Source: [Clostridium] asparagiforme DSM 15981
GTDB lineage: Bacteria; Bacillota; Clostridia; Lachnospirales; Lachnospiraceae
DNA: 64,000 nt
Reading direction: 5' to 3'
Assembly (NCBI GenBank): GCA_025149125.1
Contig: CP102272.1
Span: forward strand, 5,890,001-5,954,000
Shown here: positions 16,702 through 24,255 of the stretch, in pieces
Numbering within the stretch: the first letter of the stretch is position 1
How the letters are laid out: the number at the start of each line of letters is the position of its first letter
Made by a program: the position numbers and the translations under genes
The notes under the pieces: model-generated
What the model was told of the DNA's origin: nothing
What the model saw: only the letters and a program-made list of their open reading frames with translations
Database searches by the model: none

Positions 16702-16866
16702 GTATAATAAGGAAACATATCCCTTATCGTCAACCTGCGGTTGACGACAAAGTATAATAAGGAAACGCATCCCTTATCGTCAACCTGCGGTTGGCGACAA
16801 AGTATAATAAGGAAACGCATCCCTTATCGTCAACCTGCGGTTGGCGACAAAGTATAATTAAGGAAA
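16702..16866 (+). repeat. 50-bp tandem hairpin repeat, three copies plus a partial
   Basis: Units start at 16702, 16752 and 16802 with a truncated fourth at 16852. Units 2 and 3 are identical; unit 1 differs at three bases. Each unit opens with GTATAATAAGGAAAC and holds an inverted repeat TCGTCAACC-TGC-GGTTGACGA (G for A in units 2 and 3, kept as a G-U pair). The units fill most of the 338-base gap before the small gene at 16893. The in-frame upstream ATGs within the repeats are not credible starts. Confidence 0.92.
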
Positions 16867-16892
16867 ACACCCAAAGCCAAGAGGGCACAGCC

Positions 16893-17255
16893 ATGCTATT
16901 GGAAAAAATCTTTCATTTACTCGTTTCCGAGGAAAAACTGGAGCGGGTGATCTACAAAATAAACAACGGCGGGGATATGGAGGACATCAACACCATCGTC
17001 AACGCTTATTTCCGGCTGGCGAAGAAAATGTACCGCAAAGACCTGCATTTTTTCCGGAAGCCCAAAACCGTGGAGCTGACGGATTCTTCCATGGTGATCC
17101 GCATCGACGGGGAAACCTACGACTTTGGCTTCATCCCCCACAATGATCTGAGGGGCACCGGATGGAAGATGGACATCGAGGTACTTTACAGCGCAGACCA
17201 GATGCGCGGGATTGTGCAGGAACGGCTGTCGGAAAAGGTTGCCCGGGAGTGGTAG
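16893..17255 (+). CDS. Hypothetical protein, 120 residues
   Basis: I do not recognise this protein. An in-frame ATG at 16791 lies inside the 50-bp repeats, so I chose the ATG at 16893, which has GAGGG seven bases upstream. The product is a soluble mixed alpha/beta protein with a hydrophobic start (LLEKIFHLL), a basic middle (KKMYRKDLHFFRKPK, about 45-60) and a charged C-terminus. No membrane segment or catalytic motif is visible. It is an isolated gene, with a convergent YdeI-like gene 13 bases beyond its stop. Confidence 0.65.
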   Translation: MLLEKIFHLLVSEEKLERVIYKINNGGDMEDINTIVNAYFRLAKKMYRKDLHFFRKPKTVELTDSSMVIRIDGETYDFGFIPHNDLRGTGWKMDIEVLYSADQMRGIVQERLSEKVAREW

Positions 17256-17268
17256 GCTCCCGCCTTCA

Positions 17269-17832
17269 TCACATGGGCTTTTGATTTTTCTCCAGCCGGT
17301 CCGTCATCCAGGCCAGGCGTTTTGCGCGCCCCGCCTCGGTCTTGGCGTCAAAATACGCTCTGGCGTAGGTTCTCCGAACGGAGGGCGGCATCGCCAGAAA
17401 ATTGGCGTGGGCCTGTTCATTTCCGCTCAGGAGAGCGGCTACGGCTTCAATTTGCTCCGGCGTCACGGCCGGGGAACCGGCGGGGTTGTCCCACTGGCCG
17501 TTTTTCTTGGCCTCCTGAATTTTCTCCCTGCCGAAATCCGTCATCCGGCCGCTTTGTTCCAGCTTCTCCGTCAGCGCTTTGTTCTTTTCCGACCACTTGC
17601 TGCCGGCTCTGCGCGCGGAGAAGTATTTCTTGTAGGACTGATCGTCAATCCGCTTCATCACCCCGTCGATCCATCCGAAGCAGAGCGCTTCCTCCAGAGC
17701 CTCGCCGGCTTTGAGCGTCTTGATTTCCTCCGTCTTGCCAAACAGCAGCCAGACGCCGCCGCTGGACGCGCAATTTGCGGACAGCCAGGCGCGGAATTCG
17801 CTGCGGGTTTCAAATTGTAATGGATCGTTCAT
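17269..17832 (-). CDS. YdeI/OmpD-associated family protein
   Basis: A 187-residue cytoplasmic protein of the YdeI/OmdA family. Typical blocks are SGGVWLLFGKTEE near 23-35, EALCFGWIDG near 48-57, the RRAGSKWSEKNK segment and the C-terminal helical repeat FLAMPPSVRRTYARAYFDAKT. Family members are linked to stress or bacteriocin resistance in some hosts, but the biochemical function is not established. SD GGAGGT precedes the ATG. It stands alone. Confidence 0.85.
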   Translation of the reverse strand: MNDPLQFETRSEFRAWLSANCASSGGVWLLFGKTEEIKTLKAGEALEEALCFGWIDGVMKRIDDQSYKKYFSARRAGSKWSEKNKALTEKLEQSGRMTDFGREKIQEAKKNGQWDNPAGSPAVTPEQIEAVAALLSGNEQAHANFLAMPPSVRRTYARAYFDAKTEAGRAKRLAWMTDRLEKNQKPM

Positions 17833-17886
17833 CTCTTGACCTCCATTCCCAATGGGCGGGATCAGGCTTCATCCCCCTGAGTTTCA

Positions 17887-17936
17887 GAAAAGCAGTTTTG
17901 TCTGTGGCTATTTTGCCGCCGGCAAAGCTGCTTTTC
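17887..17936 (-). terminator. Possible terminator after GarR-like gene
   Basis: Nine-base arms GAAAAGCAG / CTGCTTTTC with additional inner pairing lie 22 bases beyond the stop of the minus-strand dehydrogenase gene. The T-run is short. Confidence 0.5.
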
Positions 17937-17957
17937 CGCGTTTTCCTGTCTTGCAGT

Positions 17958-18821
17958 TTATTTCTCGTAATACTTAATCAGTGCCTGTGTTCCTAAGTCT
18001 CCAAGTCCTTCCGTTTCCAGATCCCGGTACATGTCCAGCACATAGTCCAGCACGCCCAGCTTTGCTCCGGCGGCCTCGGCCTCCTCGGAAGCCAGCTTCA
18101 TATCTTTGATGAAATGCTTGATGAAGAATCCGGGGTCGTAATCGTCCTTGAGAATTCTGGATGCAACGTTGCTCAGCTGGGTGCTGCCCGCCGCTCCGGT
18201 GCTGATGGAGTCCAGCATCACCTGGGGATCCAGACCCACGGCCTTGGCGTAGGCGATGGCTTCGCAGGCGCCGCTGAGCGCACCGGCGATGGCGATCTGG
18301 TTGCACATCTTGGTGTGCTGCCCGTTGCCCGCCTTACCTTCGTAGCGGATATTTTTACCCATGGCTTCAAACACCGGCAGACAGGTCTCAAATGCCTCCT
18401 GGTCGCCTCCCACCAGAATGGTCAGGGTGCCCGCTTTGGCTCCGGTATCCCCGCCGGTTACCGGGGCGTCCAGCGCCTTTAAGCCCTTTTTGCGGGCGTT
18501 CTCGTAGATACGGACCGCCAGCTTGGGGCTGGTGGTGGTCATGTCGATGACGCAGGTTCCCGGGTCCGCGTGGGCAATGACGCCGCCCTCACCGAAATAG
18601 ACCTCCTCCACGTCCTTGGGATATCCCACGATGGAAATCACCACGTCCCGTCCGGCCGCGCACTGAGCCACGGTGTCGCACCACAGCGCGCCCTCCGCCA
18701 CAACATCCTCCGCCTTGGACTTGGTACGGTTGTAAACCGCCACCTCATATCCCGCTTTCATCAGGTTTCTGACCATGGATTTCCCCATAATGCCGATGCC
18801 GATAAATCCAATCTTTTTCAT
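17958..18821 (-). CDS. NAD(P)-dependent beta-hydroxyacid dehydrogenase (GarR-like)
   Basis: From the ATG at 18821 (SD GAGGGG) the protein has 287 residues; an upstream in-frame ATG would add 15 untypical residues. The Rossmann motif is IGFIGIGIMGKSM at 4-16, the substrate loop DAPVTGGDTGAKAG near 117-130, and the catalytic Lys is in GNGQHTKMCNQ near 165-175. This is the 3-hydroxyisobutyrate/tartronate semialdehyde reductase family. Its neighbours RpiB and split transketolase point to sugar-acid or short-sugar metabolism, but the substrate cannot be read from sequence. Confidence 0.88.
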   Translation of the reverse strand: MKKIGFIGIGIMGKSMVRNLMKAGYEVAVYNRTKSKAEDVVAEGALWCDTVAQCAAGRDVVISIVGYPKDVEEVYFGEGGVIAHADPGTCVIDMTTTSPKLAVRIYENARKKGLKALDAPVTGGDTGAKAGTLTILVGGDQEAFETCLPVFEAMGKNIRYEGKAGNGQHTKMCNQIAIAGALSGACEAIAYAKAVGLDPQVMLDSISTGAAGSTQLSNVASRILKDDYDPGFFIKHFIKDMKLASEEAEAAGAKLGVLDYVLDMYRDLETEGLGDLGTQALIKYYEK

Positions 18822-18947
18822 GTATGCCTTCCCCTCTTTCTTAATATTTTTAAGGAGCCGCCGCATCGGCGGCTCCTGGATCGCCTCCCCGCCTGGCCGG
18901 CGGTTCCCGCGCGGTCTTCCCCGCTCATATAAACGGTTTCCGCACGA

Positions 18948-19388
18948 TCAGCGCTTTTCAATCTCCATCACCATATCCACGCGGCGCTGATGGCGTCCGC
19001 CCTCGAACGCGGCGTCCAGCCAGGCCTCGGTGATCATCTTGGCAAGCTCGCTGCCCACCACGCGGGAGCCGAAGGCAAGAACGTTGGAATTGTTGTGCTG
19101 CCTGGAAAGCTTGGCGGTGTAGGGCTCGCTGCAAACGCAGGCGCGGATGCCCTTTACCTTGTTGCAGGCCAGGGAAATTCCCACTCCGGTTCCGCAGATG
19201 GCGATGCCCAGATCCGCTTCCCCGTCCGCCACGGCCCGGCCCACCTTCTCACCGTAAACCGGATAATCGCAGCTCTCCGGCGCGTTGGTTCCCAGGTCAA
19301 TCACCTCGTAACCCTTGCCTTCCACAAACTCTTTGATGATATTTTTCAGTTCAATTCCTGTGTGATCATTGCCCATCGCAATCTTCAT
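18948..19388 (-). CDS. rpiB: Ribose-5-phosphate isomerase B
   Basis: A 146-residue RpiB with MKIAMGNDHTG at the start, the catalytic cysteine in ICGTGVGISLACNK (Cys65) and the anion-hole/ligand segment RQHNNSNVLAFGSR. It interconverts ribose-5-phosphate and ribulose-5-phosphate; relatives act on allose-, tetrose- or other sugar phosphates. A -10-like TATAAT lies at 19413-19418 on this strand. The gap to the transketolase stop (19389-19624) holds a hairpin, so rpiB may have its own promoter. Confidence 0.92.
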   Translation of the reverse strand: MKIAMGNDHTGIELKNIIKEFVEGKGYEVIDLGTNAPESCDYPVYGEKVGRAVADGEADLGIAICGTGVGISLACNKVKGIRACVCSEPYTAKLSRQHNNSNVLAFGSRVVGSELAKMITEAWLDAAFEGGRHQRRVDMVMEIEKR

Positions 19389-19532
19389 GACACAATCTCC
19401 CTTTATCCTTATATTATAGTCTGCCGCGGCCCCGCACGGCCTGTCACGGCTGTCACGTGCGCGGTATGTCCGTGTTTATTATAAAGCATGGGGCGTTTTG
19501 AAACAAGCCCTTCTTATTCTCCAAACGCCAAA

Positions 19533-19571
19533 AGCCGCAGATTCGCCGCATTCCGCGGCAGCTCTGCGGCT
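19533..19571 (-). terminator. Probable terminator after transketolase genes
   Basis: Nine-base arms AGCCGCAGA / TCTGCGGCT with a GC-rich inner hairpin, followed by TTT on the minus strand. It lies 54 bases beyond the transketolase stop. Confidence 0.6.
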
Positions 19572-19624
19572 GTTTTCACAGTTCAGCTTATTCCAGCTTC
19601 GTTACACTCCATATTCCCCGAATA

Positions 19625-20557
19625 CTACTCGGTCATTTCCTTAATCTGACGGTACACCTGTCCCTCGCTCAGTCCGTACTCTTCCAGCAGGTCGGCGGGC
19701 TTGCCGGACTGGCCGAAGCGGTCCTGGACGCCGATCTTACGGAATTTCACCGGACAGCCGTTTTCCAGAAGCACGCTGCCCACGGCGTCGCCCAGCCCGC
19801 CGATCACGCTGTGCTCCTCCACGGTCACGATCTTCCCGCACTTGGCCGCGTATTTTAAAATGCAGTCGCGGTCAATGGGCTTGATGGTGTGCATGTTGAT
19901 CACGGCAACGGAAATACCCTCGGCCTCCAGCTTTTTCGCGCACTCCAGCGCCGTGTTCACCATGATTCCGCAGGCGAACACCGCCACGCCGCTTCCATCC
20001 CGCAGCACGTTGGCCTTTCCAATCTCAAAGGGCATCTCCTCCTCGAACACCGGGGAGGGCAGGCGGGCCAGGCGCAGGTAAGCGGGTCCCTGCATATCGG
20101 CCAGAGCCATCACGGCCCGGCGGGTCTCGCTGGCGTCACAGGGCACCACCACGGTCATACCCGGGATCACACGCATGAGCGCCAGATCCTCGATGGCCTG
20201 GTGGCTTCCTCCGTCCTCGCCCAGGGTGACGCCCGCGTGGGTCATGCCGAATTTCACGTTGAAATTCGGGTACGCACAGCCGTTTCTCACCTGATCGTAA
20301 GCCCGGCCCGCGCCGAACACCGCAAAGGTGCTGGCAAAGGGAACGTATCCCATGGTGGACAGGCCGGCCGCCATGTCCACCATGTTGGCCTCCGCGATAC
20401 CCGCGTTGAAGAAACGCTCCGGGAATTTGTCTGCAAATGTCGCTGTCATGGTAGCGTGGGCCAGATCCGCGTCCAGCACCACCACCTTCTGATTCTTCTC
20501 TCCCAGTTCCGCCAGCGCCTCACCGTAGGCGACGCGGATTGCTTTCAGTTCGCTCAT
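19625..20557 (-). CDS. Transketolase, C-terminal subunit
   Basis: From the ATG at 20557 the protein has 310 residues; the frame extends 42 codons upstream but that part overlaps the partner gene and is not transketolase-like. It contains the pyrimidine-binding domain (GIAEANMVDMAAGL near 55-68, THAGVTLGEDGGSHQ near 104-118) and the C-terminal domain. The start overlaps the stop of the N-terminal subunit gene (ATGA). Split transketolases transfer two-carbon ketol units with thiamine diphosphate. Some split enzymes serve special sugars such as apulose-4-phosphate, so the role may be catabolic. Confidence 0.92.
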   Translation of the reverse strand: MSELKAIRVAYGEALAELGEKNQKVVVLDADLAHATMTATFADKFPERFFNAGIAEANMVDMAAGLSTMGYVPFASTFAVFGAGRAYDQVRNGCAYPNFNVKFGMTHAGVTLGEDGGSHQAIEDLALMRVIPGMTVVVPCDASETRRAVMALADMQGPAYLRLARLPSPVFEEEMPFEIGKANVLRDGSGVAVFACGIMVNTALECAKKLEAEGISVAVINMHTIKPIDRDCILKYAAKCGKIVTVEEHSVIGGLGDAVGSVLLENGCPVKFRKIGVQDRFGQSGKPADLLEEYGLSEGQVYRQIKEMTE

Positions 20558-21375
20558 GACTCTTCCTCCAATTCCTTTAATGCCTGACGGCGCTCCTCCT
20601 CGCTGGGAGCTTTGCCGTGCCATCCCACCTGATTCTCCATAAAGGACACGCCCTTGCCCTTTACCGTGTGGGCGATGATGCATTTGGGCTTGCCATCCTC
20701 CGCCGCCGCGTCAAGGGCTTCCGACACCTGGCCCAGATCATTTCCATCGATTTCCAGAACCTGGAAACCGAATGCCGTGAACTTGGCCTTTAAGTCGCCC
20801 AGGCTCATAACCTGGTTGTTGGCGCCATCGATCTGCAGCCCGTTGTTGTCGATAATCACGGTCAGATTATCCAGGCCGTAGTGGGCCGCCGCCATGGAGG
20901 CCTCCCAAACCTGGCCCTCCTGGAGCTCGCCGTCTCCCAGAAGCGTGTATACCTTCACATCGCTGTGATCCAGTTTTTTCGCGCCAAGAGCCATCCCCAC
21001 TGCAATGGAGATGCCCTGTCCCAGGGAGCCGGTGGAGGCGTCCACGCCCGGGCATTTCTTAGCGTCCGGGTGGCCCTGGAGAAAGCTGTGAAGCTGGCGG
21101 AAGTTCTTAAATTCCGCCTTGTCGAAAAATCCCCGCTCGCCTAACACCGCATAGTAGCAGGGCGCTGCGTGGCCTTTGGACAGCACGAAACGGTCCCGGT
21201 CCGCCTTCTTCGGATTCTGCGGATCAATGTTCATTTTGTCGAAAAACAATGTTGTGATAATCTCCACGGCGGACAGTGAGCCGCCCGGATGGCCGGATGC
21301 CGCGTCGGCGGTCATATTGATAATATCACGGCGCACGGTGCGGCAGACTTTTTCCAGACTTGCAATTTCCATCAT
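20554..21375 (-). CDS. Transketolase, N-terminal subunit
   Basis: A 273-residue protein carrying the thiamine diphosphate-binding domain: SGHPGGSLSAVEI near 27-39, LSKGHAAPCYY near 68-78, GSLGQGISIAVGMALGAK, and the GDGELQEGQVWEA...IIDNN motif. It pairs with the C-terminal subunit encoded immediately downstream. The promoter is at 21446-21474 on this strand, with a CATACAAT-type site at 21419-21437 shared with the TRAP operons. That sharing suggests control by the divergent FadR-type regulator. Confidence 0.93.
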   Translation of the reverse strand: MMEIASLEKVCRTVRRDIINMTADAASGHPGGSLSAVEIITTLFFDKMNIDPQNPKKADRDRFVLSKGHAAPCYYAVLGERGFFDKAEFKNFRQLHSFLQGHPDAKKCPGVDASTGSLGQGISIAVGMALGAKKLDHSDVKVYTLLGDGELQEGQVWEASMAAAHYGLDNLTVIIDNNGLQIDGANNQVMSLGDLKAKFTAFGFQVLEIDGNDLGQVSEALDAAAEDGKPKCIIAHTVKGKGVSFMENQVGWHGKAPSEEERRQALKELEEES

Positions 21376-21418
21376 GATTCCTCCATTATGGTCAGCTAAG
21401 ATTTTGTGTTTCCATTGT

Positions 21419-21474
21419 CATCATACAATAATACAATCTGATCACAGGATAGCAGAGCATTGTGCAAATGTCAA
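21419..21474 (-). promoter_or_regulatory. Transketolase promoter with CATACAAT-type operator
   Basis: On the minus strand: TTGACA (21469-21474), 17-base spacer, TATCCT (21446-21451). Downstream, plus-strand CATCATACAATAATACAAT (21419-21437) matches 18 of 19 bases of the site upstream of the first dctP and 17 of 19 of that upstream of the second. Confidence 0.75.
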
Positions 21475-21510
21475 TGATCAATCCCCATAAAAAGAAAACT
21501 TTATTGCAGG

Positions 21511-21539
21511 TTGACAAAAATCCGCTTTGGTATTAGGAT
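21511..21539 (+). promoter_or_regulatory. Promoter of FadR-type regulator
   Basis: TTGACA (21511-21516), 17-base spacer, TAGGAT (21534-21539). The following TTGGTATGACAA is a weak inverted repeat that could be an autoregulatory site. Confidence 0.6.
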
Positions 21540-21591
21540 AAAAAACATGATTGGTATGACAAATTGCGAGTATGTATAAAGGGGGATTCCC

Positions 21592-22287
21592 ATGGAGTCA
21601 GTAAAGCGGATGCCCATCGTCCAACAGGTTGTGGACAAGTTAAAGGAATATCTGTTTTCCGGCGAAATCGCAGTGGGCGACAAACTGCCGGTGGAAAAAG
21701 AGCTCTGTGAACAGTTGGGTGTGGGAAGAGGCACCGTGCGGGAGGCGTTCCGCATATTGGAAGCCACCGGTTATGTGGAGCTGAGACCGGGCAAGGGCGC
21801 GTTTGCCGCCAGAACGTCCGAGATCGAGTTGGGCGACGTCATGCAGTGGTTCACCGAGCACGAGGTGGAGACCAAGGACTTTCTGGAGGTCCGCATGGCC
21901 ATTGAACCGCTGTCCGTTCGCCTGGCCATCGAGCGCTGTTCCGACGAGGACGTGGCGCAGCTGGAACACATCCACAGAAAATTTACCGCCGCGGTCAACA
22001 GCCACGACGTTCCGGCTATCAGCATCAACGACGAGAAGTTCCACTCCGCCATCGTGGAGTTCAGCCGCAACCAGCTGCTGATCAGCATCAGCAAACAGGT
22101 GGAAAAGCATGTAAAGAACTTCCGAAGCAAGACCTTCTACATCCCGCAGAACGCGGCCAACGCCATCGAGCCTCACCAGAATATCCTGGACGCCTTCAAG
22201 CGGCGGGATGCGGCGGCAGGCGAGCGCAGCATGGAAGAACATTTAAATCTCGTGGTAAAGGATCTGGAAAAATCCACAATAAGGTAA
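21592..22287 (+). CDS. GntR family regulator, FadR subfamily
   Basis: A 231-residue protein with an N-terminal winged helix (VGDKLPVEKELCEQLGVGRGTVREA, about 24-48) and a C-terminal FCD helical effector domain from about 80. The FCD metal ligands are suggested by the DEKFHSAI segment and later His residues. FadR-subfamily proteins bind sugar acids or other carboxylates and usually repress adjacent catabolic genes. It lies between the divergent transketolase/RpiB genes and the TRAP operons, so it is the best candidate for the shared operator. SD GGGGG precedes the ATG. Confidence 0.92.
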   Translation: MESVKRMPIVQQVVDKLKEYLFSGEIAVGDKLPVEKELCEQLGVGRGTVREAFRILEATGYVELRPGKGAFAARTSEIELGDVMQWFTEHEVETKDFLEVRMAIEPLSVRLAIERCSDEDVAQLEHIHRKFTAAVNSHDVPAISINDEKFHSAIVEFSRNQLLISISKQVEKHVKNFRSKTFYIPQNAANAIEPHQNILDAFKRRDAAAGERSMEEHLNLVVKDLEKSTIR

Positions 22288-22294
22288 CAAAAAT

Positions 22295-22337
22295 CCCGTA
22301 CATTATTTGTCAAAAAGTAATGTACGGGATATTTTTT
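22295..22337 (+). terminator. Terminator after FadR-type gene
   Basis: Perfect 11-base stem CCCGTACATTA / TAATGTACGGG, 12-base loop, then ATATTTTTT. Confidence 0.93.
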
Positions 22338-22427
22338 GCCTTAAAATTTTAGCGTTTTCTTAATACCTCACAAATTATAGGCGTAGTTTTTGTGCATACT
22401 GCCCAAAATTTTTATAATTTTCGTGCA

Positions 22428-22492
22428 TGGACATTCAAGGTCAAAATGTTATAATACCTGTAACGCATTAAGACATCATACAATCATACAAT
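22428..22492 (+). promoter_or_regulatory. Promoter and operator of TRAP operon 1
   Basis: TGGACA (22428-22433), 16-base spacer, TATAAT (22450-22455), then CATCATACAATCATACAAT (22474-22492). The same promoter spacing and site precede operon 2. Confidence 0.75.
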
Positions 22493-22535
22493 ATGGCAAT
22501 CGCTGCACATATGATGAAACAGGAGGAGAAAGAAA

Positions 22536-23639
22536 ATGAAAAAAATGTTATCGATGGTACTGTCCGCCTCTATGGTATTGTCCCTGGCGGCCTGCGGCGG
22601 CTCAGGGAAAACGGAGACAACCGCTGCAGCTCCCACCACACCGGCTGCAACTGCCGCAGCCCAGGATGAGAGCGCCGGTGAGACCGGTTCCCAGACAGCT
22701 GTCTCCGGTTTGGACGCCCTGGACCCGGTCACACTGACCATCTATTCGCCGGGCAACGAGAATTCCGTGCCCACCAAGACGATTCTGGAGTACAAAAAGC
22801 TGGTTGAGGAAGCTTCCGGCGGCAAGATCACCCTGGATGCCCACCATTCCGGAGAACTGGGCAACGATGCCGAGGCCCTTCAGTCTGCGCGTATGGGAAC
22901 CATCGACATTATCTTTGCAGGGACCTCCGGTTTTACGGAGTTTTACGATAAGGCGAAAATTTTGGATCTGCCCTTCCTGTTTGACAGCGCCGAGCAGGCT
23001 TACGAGGTAGTAAACGGCGAGATCGGCGAAAAGATCTTCGCGGATCTGCCCTCCTCCGGACTGATCTATCTCTCCGAGGGCGACAACGGTATGCGCCAAA
23101 TTTCCACCACCAACCGCGCCGTTCATACGGCCGCCGATGTGGAGGGGTTAAAGCTGCGCGTACCCACCAGCCAGATGTATCTGGACTGCTGGGAAGCCCT
23201 GGGCGCCAACCCGGTCGCCCTGGCCCTGAACGAACTGGCCATCGCACTGTCCAACGGCACCGCAGAAGGGCAGGATAACGCCACCTACCATCTGGTTGCC
23301 AACGCCACCTACGACGACATCAAATACTTTAGCTTTATCAACTACATGTGGATGGGCTGCACCATGGCCGCCAATGCAGAATCCTGGGAGAAGCTTCCCG
23401 CCGAGTATCAGGCGATCCTGAAAGACCAGGCAAAAATTGCCGCCAAATATTCCTTCGACACCATCGCCGAGGACAACCAGGCGGCTACCGAGACGCTGAA
23501 GGCCGCGGGTGTGGAATTTGATGAGAACCCGGATATCCAGAGTTTTAAGGACAAGCTGGGCGGAAACGATTATTACCTGCGCTACGAAAATGAACCGTGG
23601 TACAGCCAGGAAATTCTGGACGAAATCTTAGCAAAATAA
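22536..23639 (+). CDS. dctP: TRAP transporter solute-binding lipoprotein, copy 1
   Basis: A 367-residue DctP-family protein. A signal peptide ends in a lipobox (LSLAACGGS, Cys20), then a Thr/Ala-rich linker to about residue 60, then the binding domain starting DPVTLTIYSPGNEN. It captures the substrate outside the cell for the DctQM permease. The conserved ligand Arg typical of carboxylate binding is probably in GLKLRVPTSQMY, so an organic or sugar acid is likely. Copy 2 at 26587 is nearly identical after the linker. Confidence 0.92.
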   Translation: MKKMLSMVLSASMVLSLAACGGSGKTETTAAAPTTPAATAAAQDESAGETGSQTAVSGLDALDPVTLTIYSPGNENSVPTKTILEYKKLVEEASGGKITLDAHHSGELGNDAEALQSARMGTIDIIFAGTSGFTEFYDKAKILDLPFLFDSAEQAYEVVNGEIGEKIFADLPSSGLIYLSEGDNGMRQISTTNRAVHTAADVEGLKLRVPTSQMYLDCWEALGANPVALALNELAIALSNGTAEGQDNATYHLVANATYDDIKYFSFINYMWMGCTMAANAESWEKLPAEYQAILKDQAKIAAKYSFDTIAEDNQAATETLKAAGVEFDENPDIQSFKDKLGGNDYYLRYENEPWYSQEILDEILAK

Positions 23640-23647
23640 GAAACCAT

Positions 23648-23675
23648 CGTATCTGTGAGGGTATTGAACGGATAC
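23648..23675 (+). repeat. Fragment of repeat A
   Basis: CGTATCTGTGAGGGTATTGA and the following CGGATAC match the right terminal hairpin of repeat A with a few changes. It lies just after the first dctP stop and is missing from the second operon. Confidence 0.55.
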
Positions 23676-23692
23676 AAACCATCAGCCAAAGA

Positions 23693-23721
23693 GGGCTGCA
23701 TTCCCGCCGGGATTGCAGCCC
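23693..23721 (+). promoter_or_regulatory. Intercistronic hairpin between dctP and dctQ, operon 1
   Basis: Arms GGGCTGCATTCCC / GGGATTGCAGCCC (one mismatch) with loop GCC, directly before dctQ. It is conserved at the same place in operon 2 and has no T-run, so an RNA-stabilising or attenuating role is more likely than full termination. Confidence 0.7.
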
Positions 23722-23745
23722 CCTAAAGAATAGGGGGAGAATACA

Positions 23746-24240
23746 GTGAAAATCTACAAACAAATCACAGATATTTTTGTGAAGATTGTGTCTGTCATCC
23801 TAATGTGCCTTATCGCGAGCCTTGTAGGCGTCATGCTCTATGAACTGAGCCTGCGCAACTTTTTAAACAAATCCTTCCGCGCCTCTACGGAACTGTGCGG
23901 CTTTCTGTTTATGTGGATGGCGTTTTTGGGCGTGATCGTGCTGTACGATCAGGACCGTCTGATCACTCTGGACATGCTGTACGTGCGCGCTACCCCAAAG
24001 GTTCAGACCACATTTTGGATGATCAACAAAATTTTCAGCCTGGGATTGGGAATCATTATGATCGTCGCCTATCAGGGTATGTACAAAATCAACAGCACCA
24101 GCTACTTTTCAACCATGCAGTTTGTGTCCAAAGCCTGGCATTTCCTGCCCATGGCCATCGCGGGCGGCTTTATCGTCGTTAAGACCGTCTACCAGCTTAT
24201 GGATCGGATTGTAGTCCCACACGGAACCAACACAAACTAA
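23746..24240 (+). CDS. dctQ: TRAP transporter small permease DctQ, copy 1
   Basis: A 164-residue protein with four membrane segments, the standard DctQ size, with TELCGFLFMWMAFLGV and the RLITLDML loop as family features. It begins with GTG after SD GGGGGAG. It forms the membrane complex with DctM. Operon 2 encodes a close homologue, also with a GTG start. Confidence 0.92.
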   Translation: MKIYKQITDIFVKIVSVILMCLIASLVGVMLYELSLRNFLNKSFRASTELCGFLFMWMAFLGVIVLYDQDRLITLDMLYVRATPKVQTTFWMINKIFSLGLGIIMIVAYQGMYKINSTSYFSTMQFVSKAWHFLPMAIAGGFIVVKTVYQLMDRIVVPHGTNTN

Positions 24241-24255
24241 GGGAGGAACTGTACA

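Noticed and set aside
16702..16866. Possible CRISPR array
   Set aside because: Units are directly adjacent with no unique spacers and no cas genes nearby; it is a simple tandem repeat.
16791..16892. Upstream start of the small hypothetical gene giving a 154-residue protein
   Set aside because: The extra 34 codons lie in the 50-bp repeat array and the following non-coding bases, without an SD; the ATG at 16893 is better supported.
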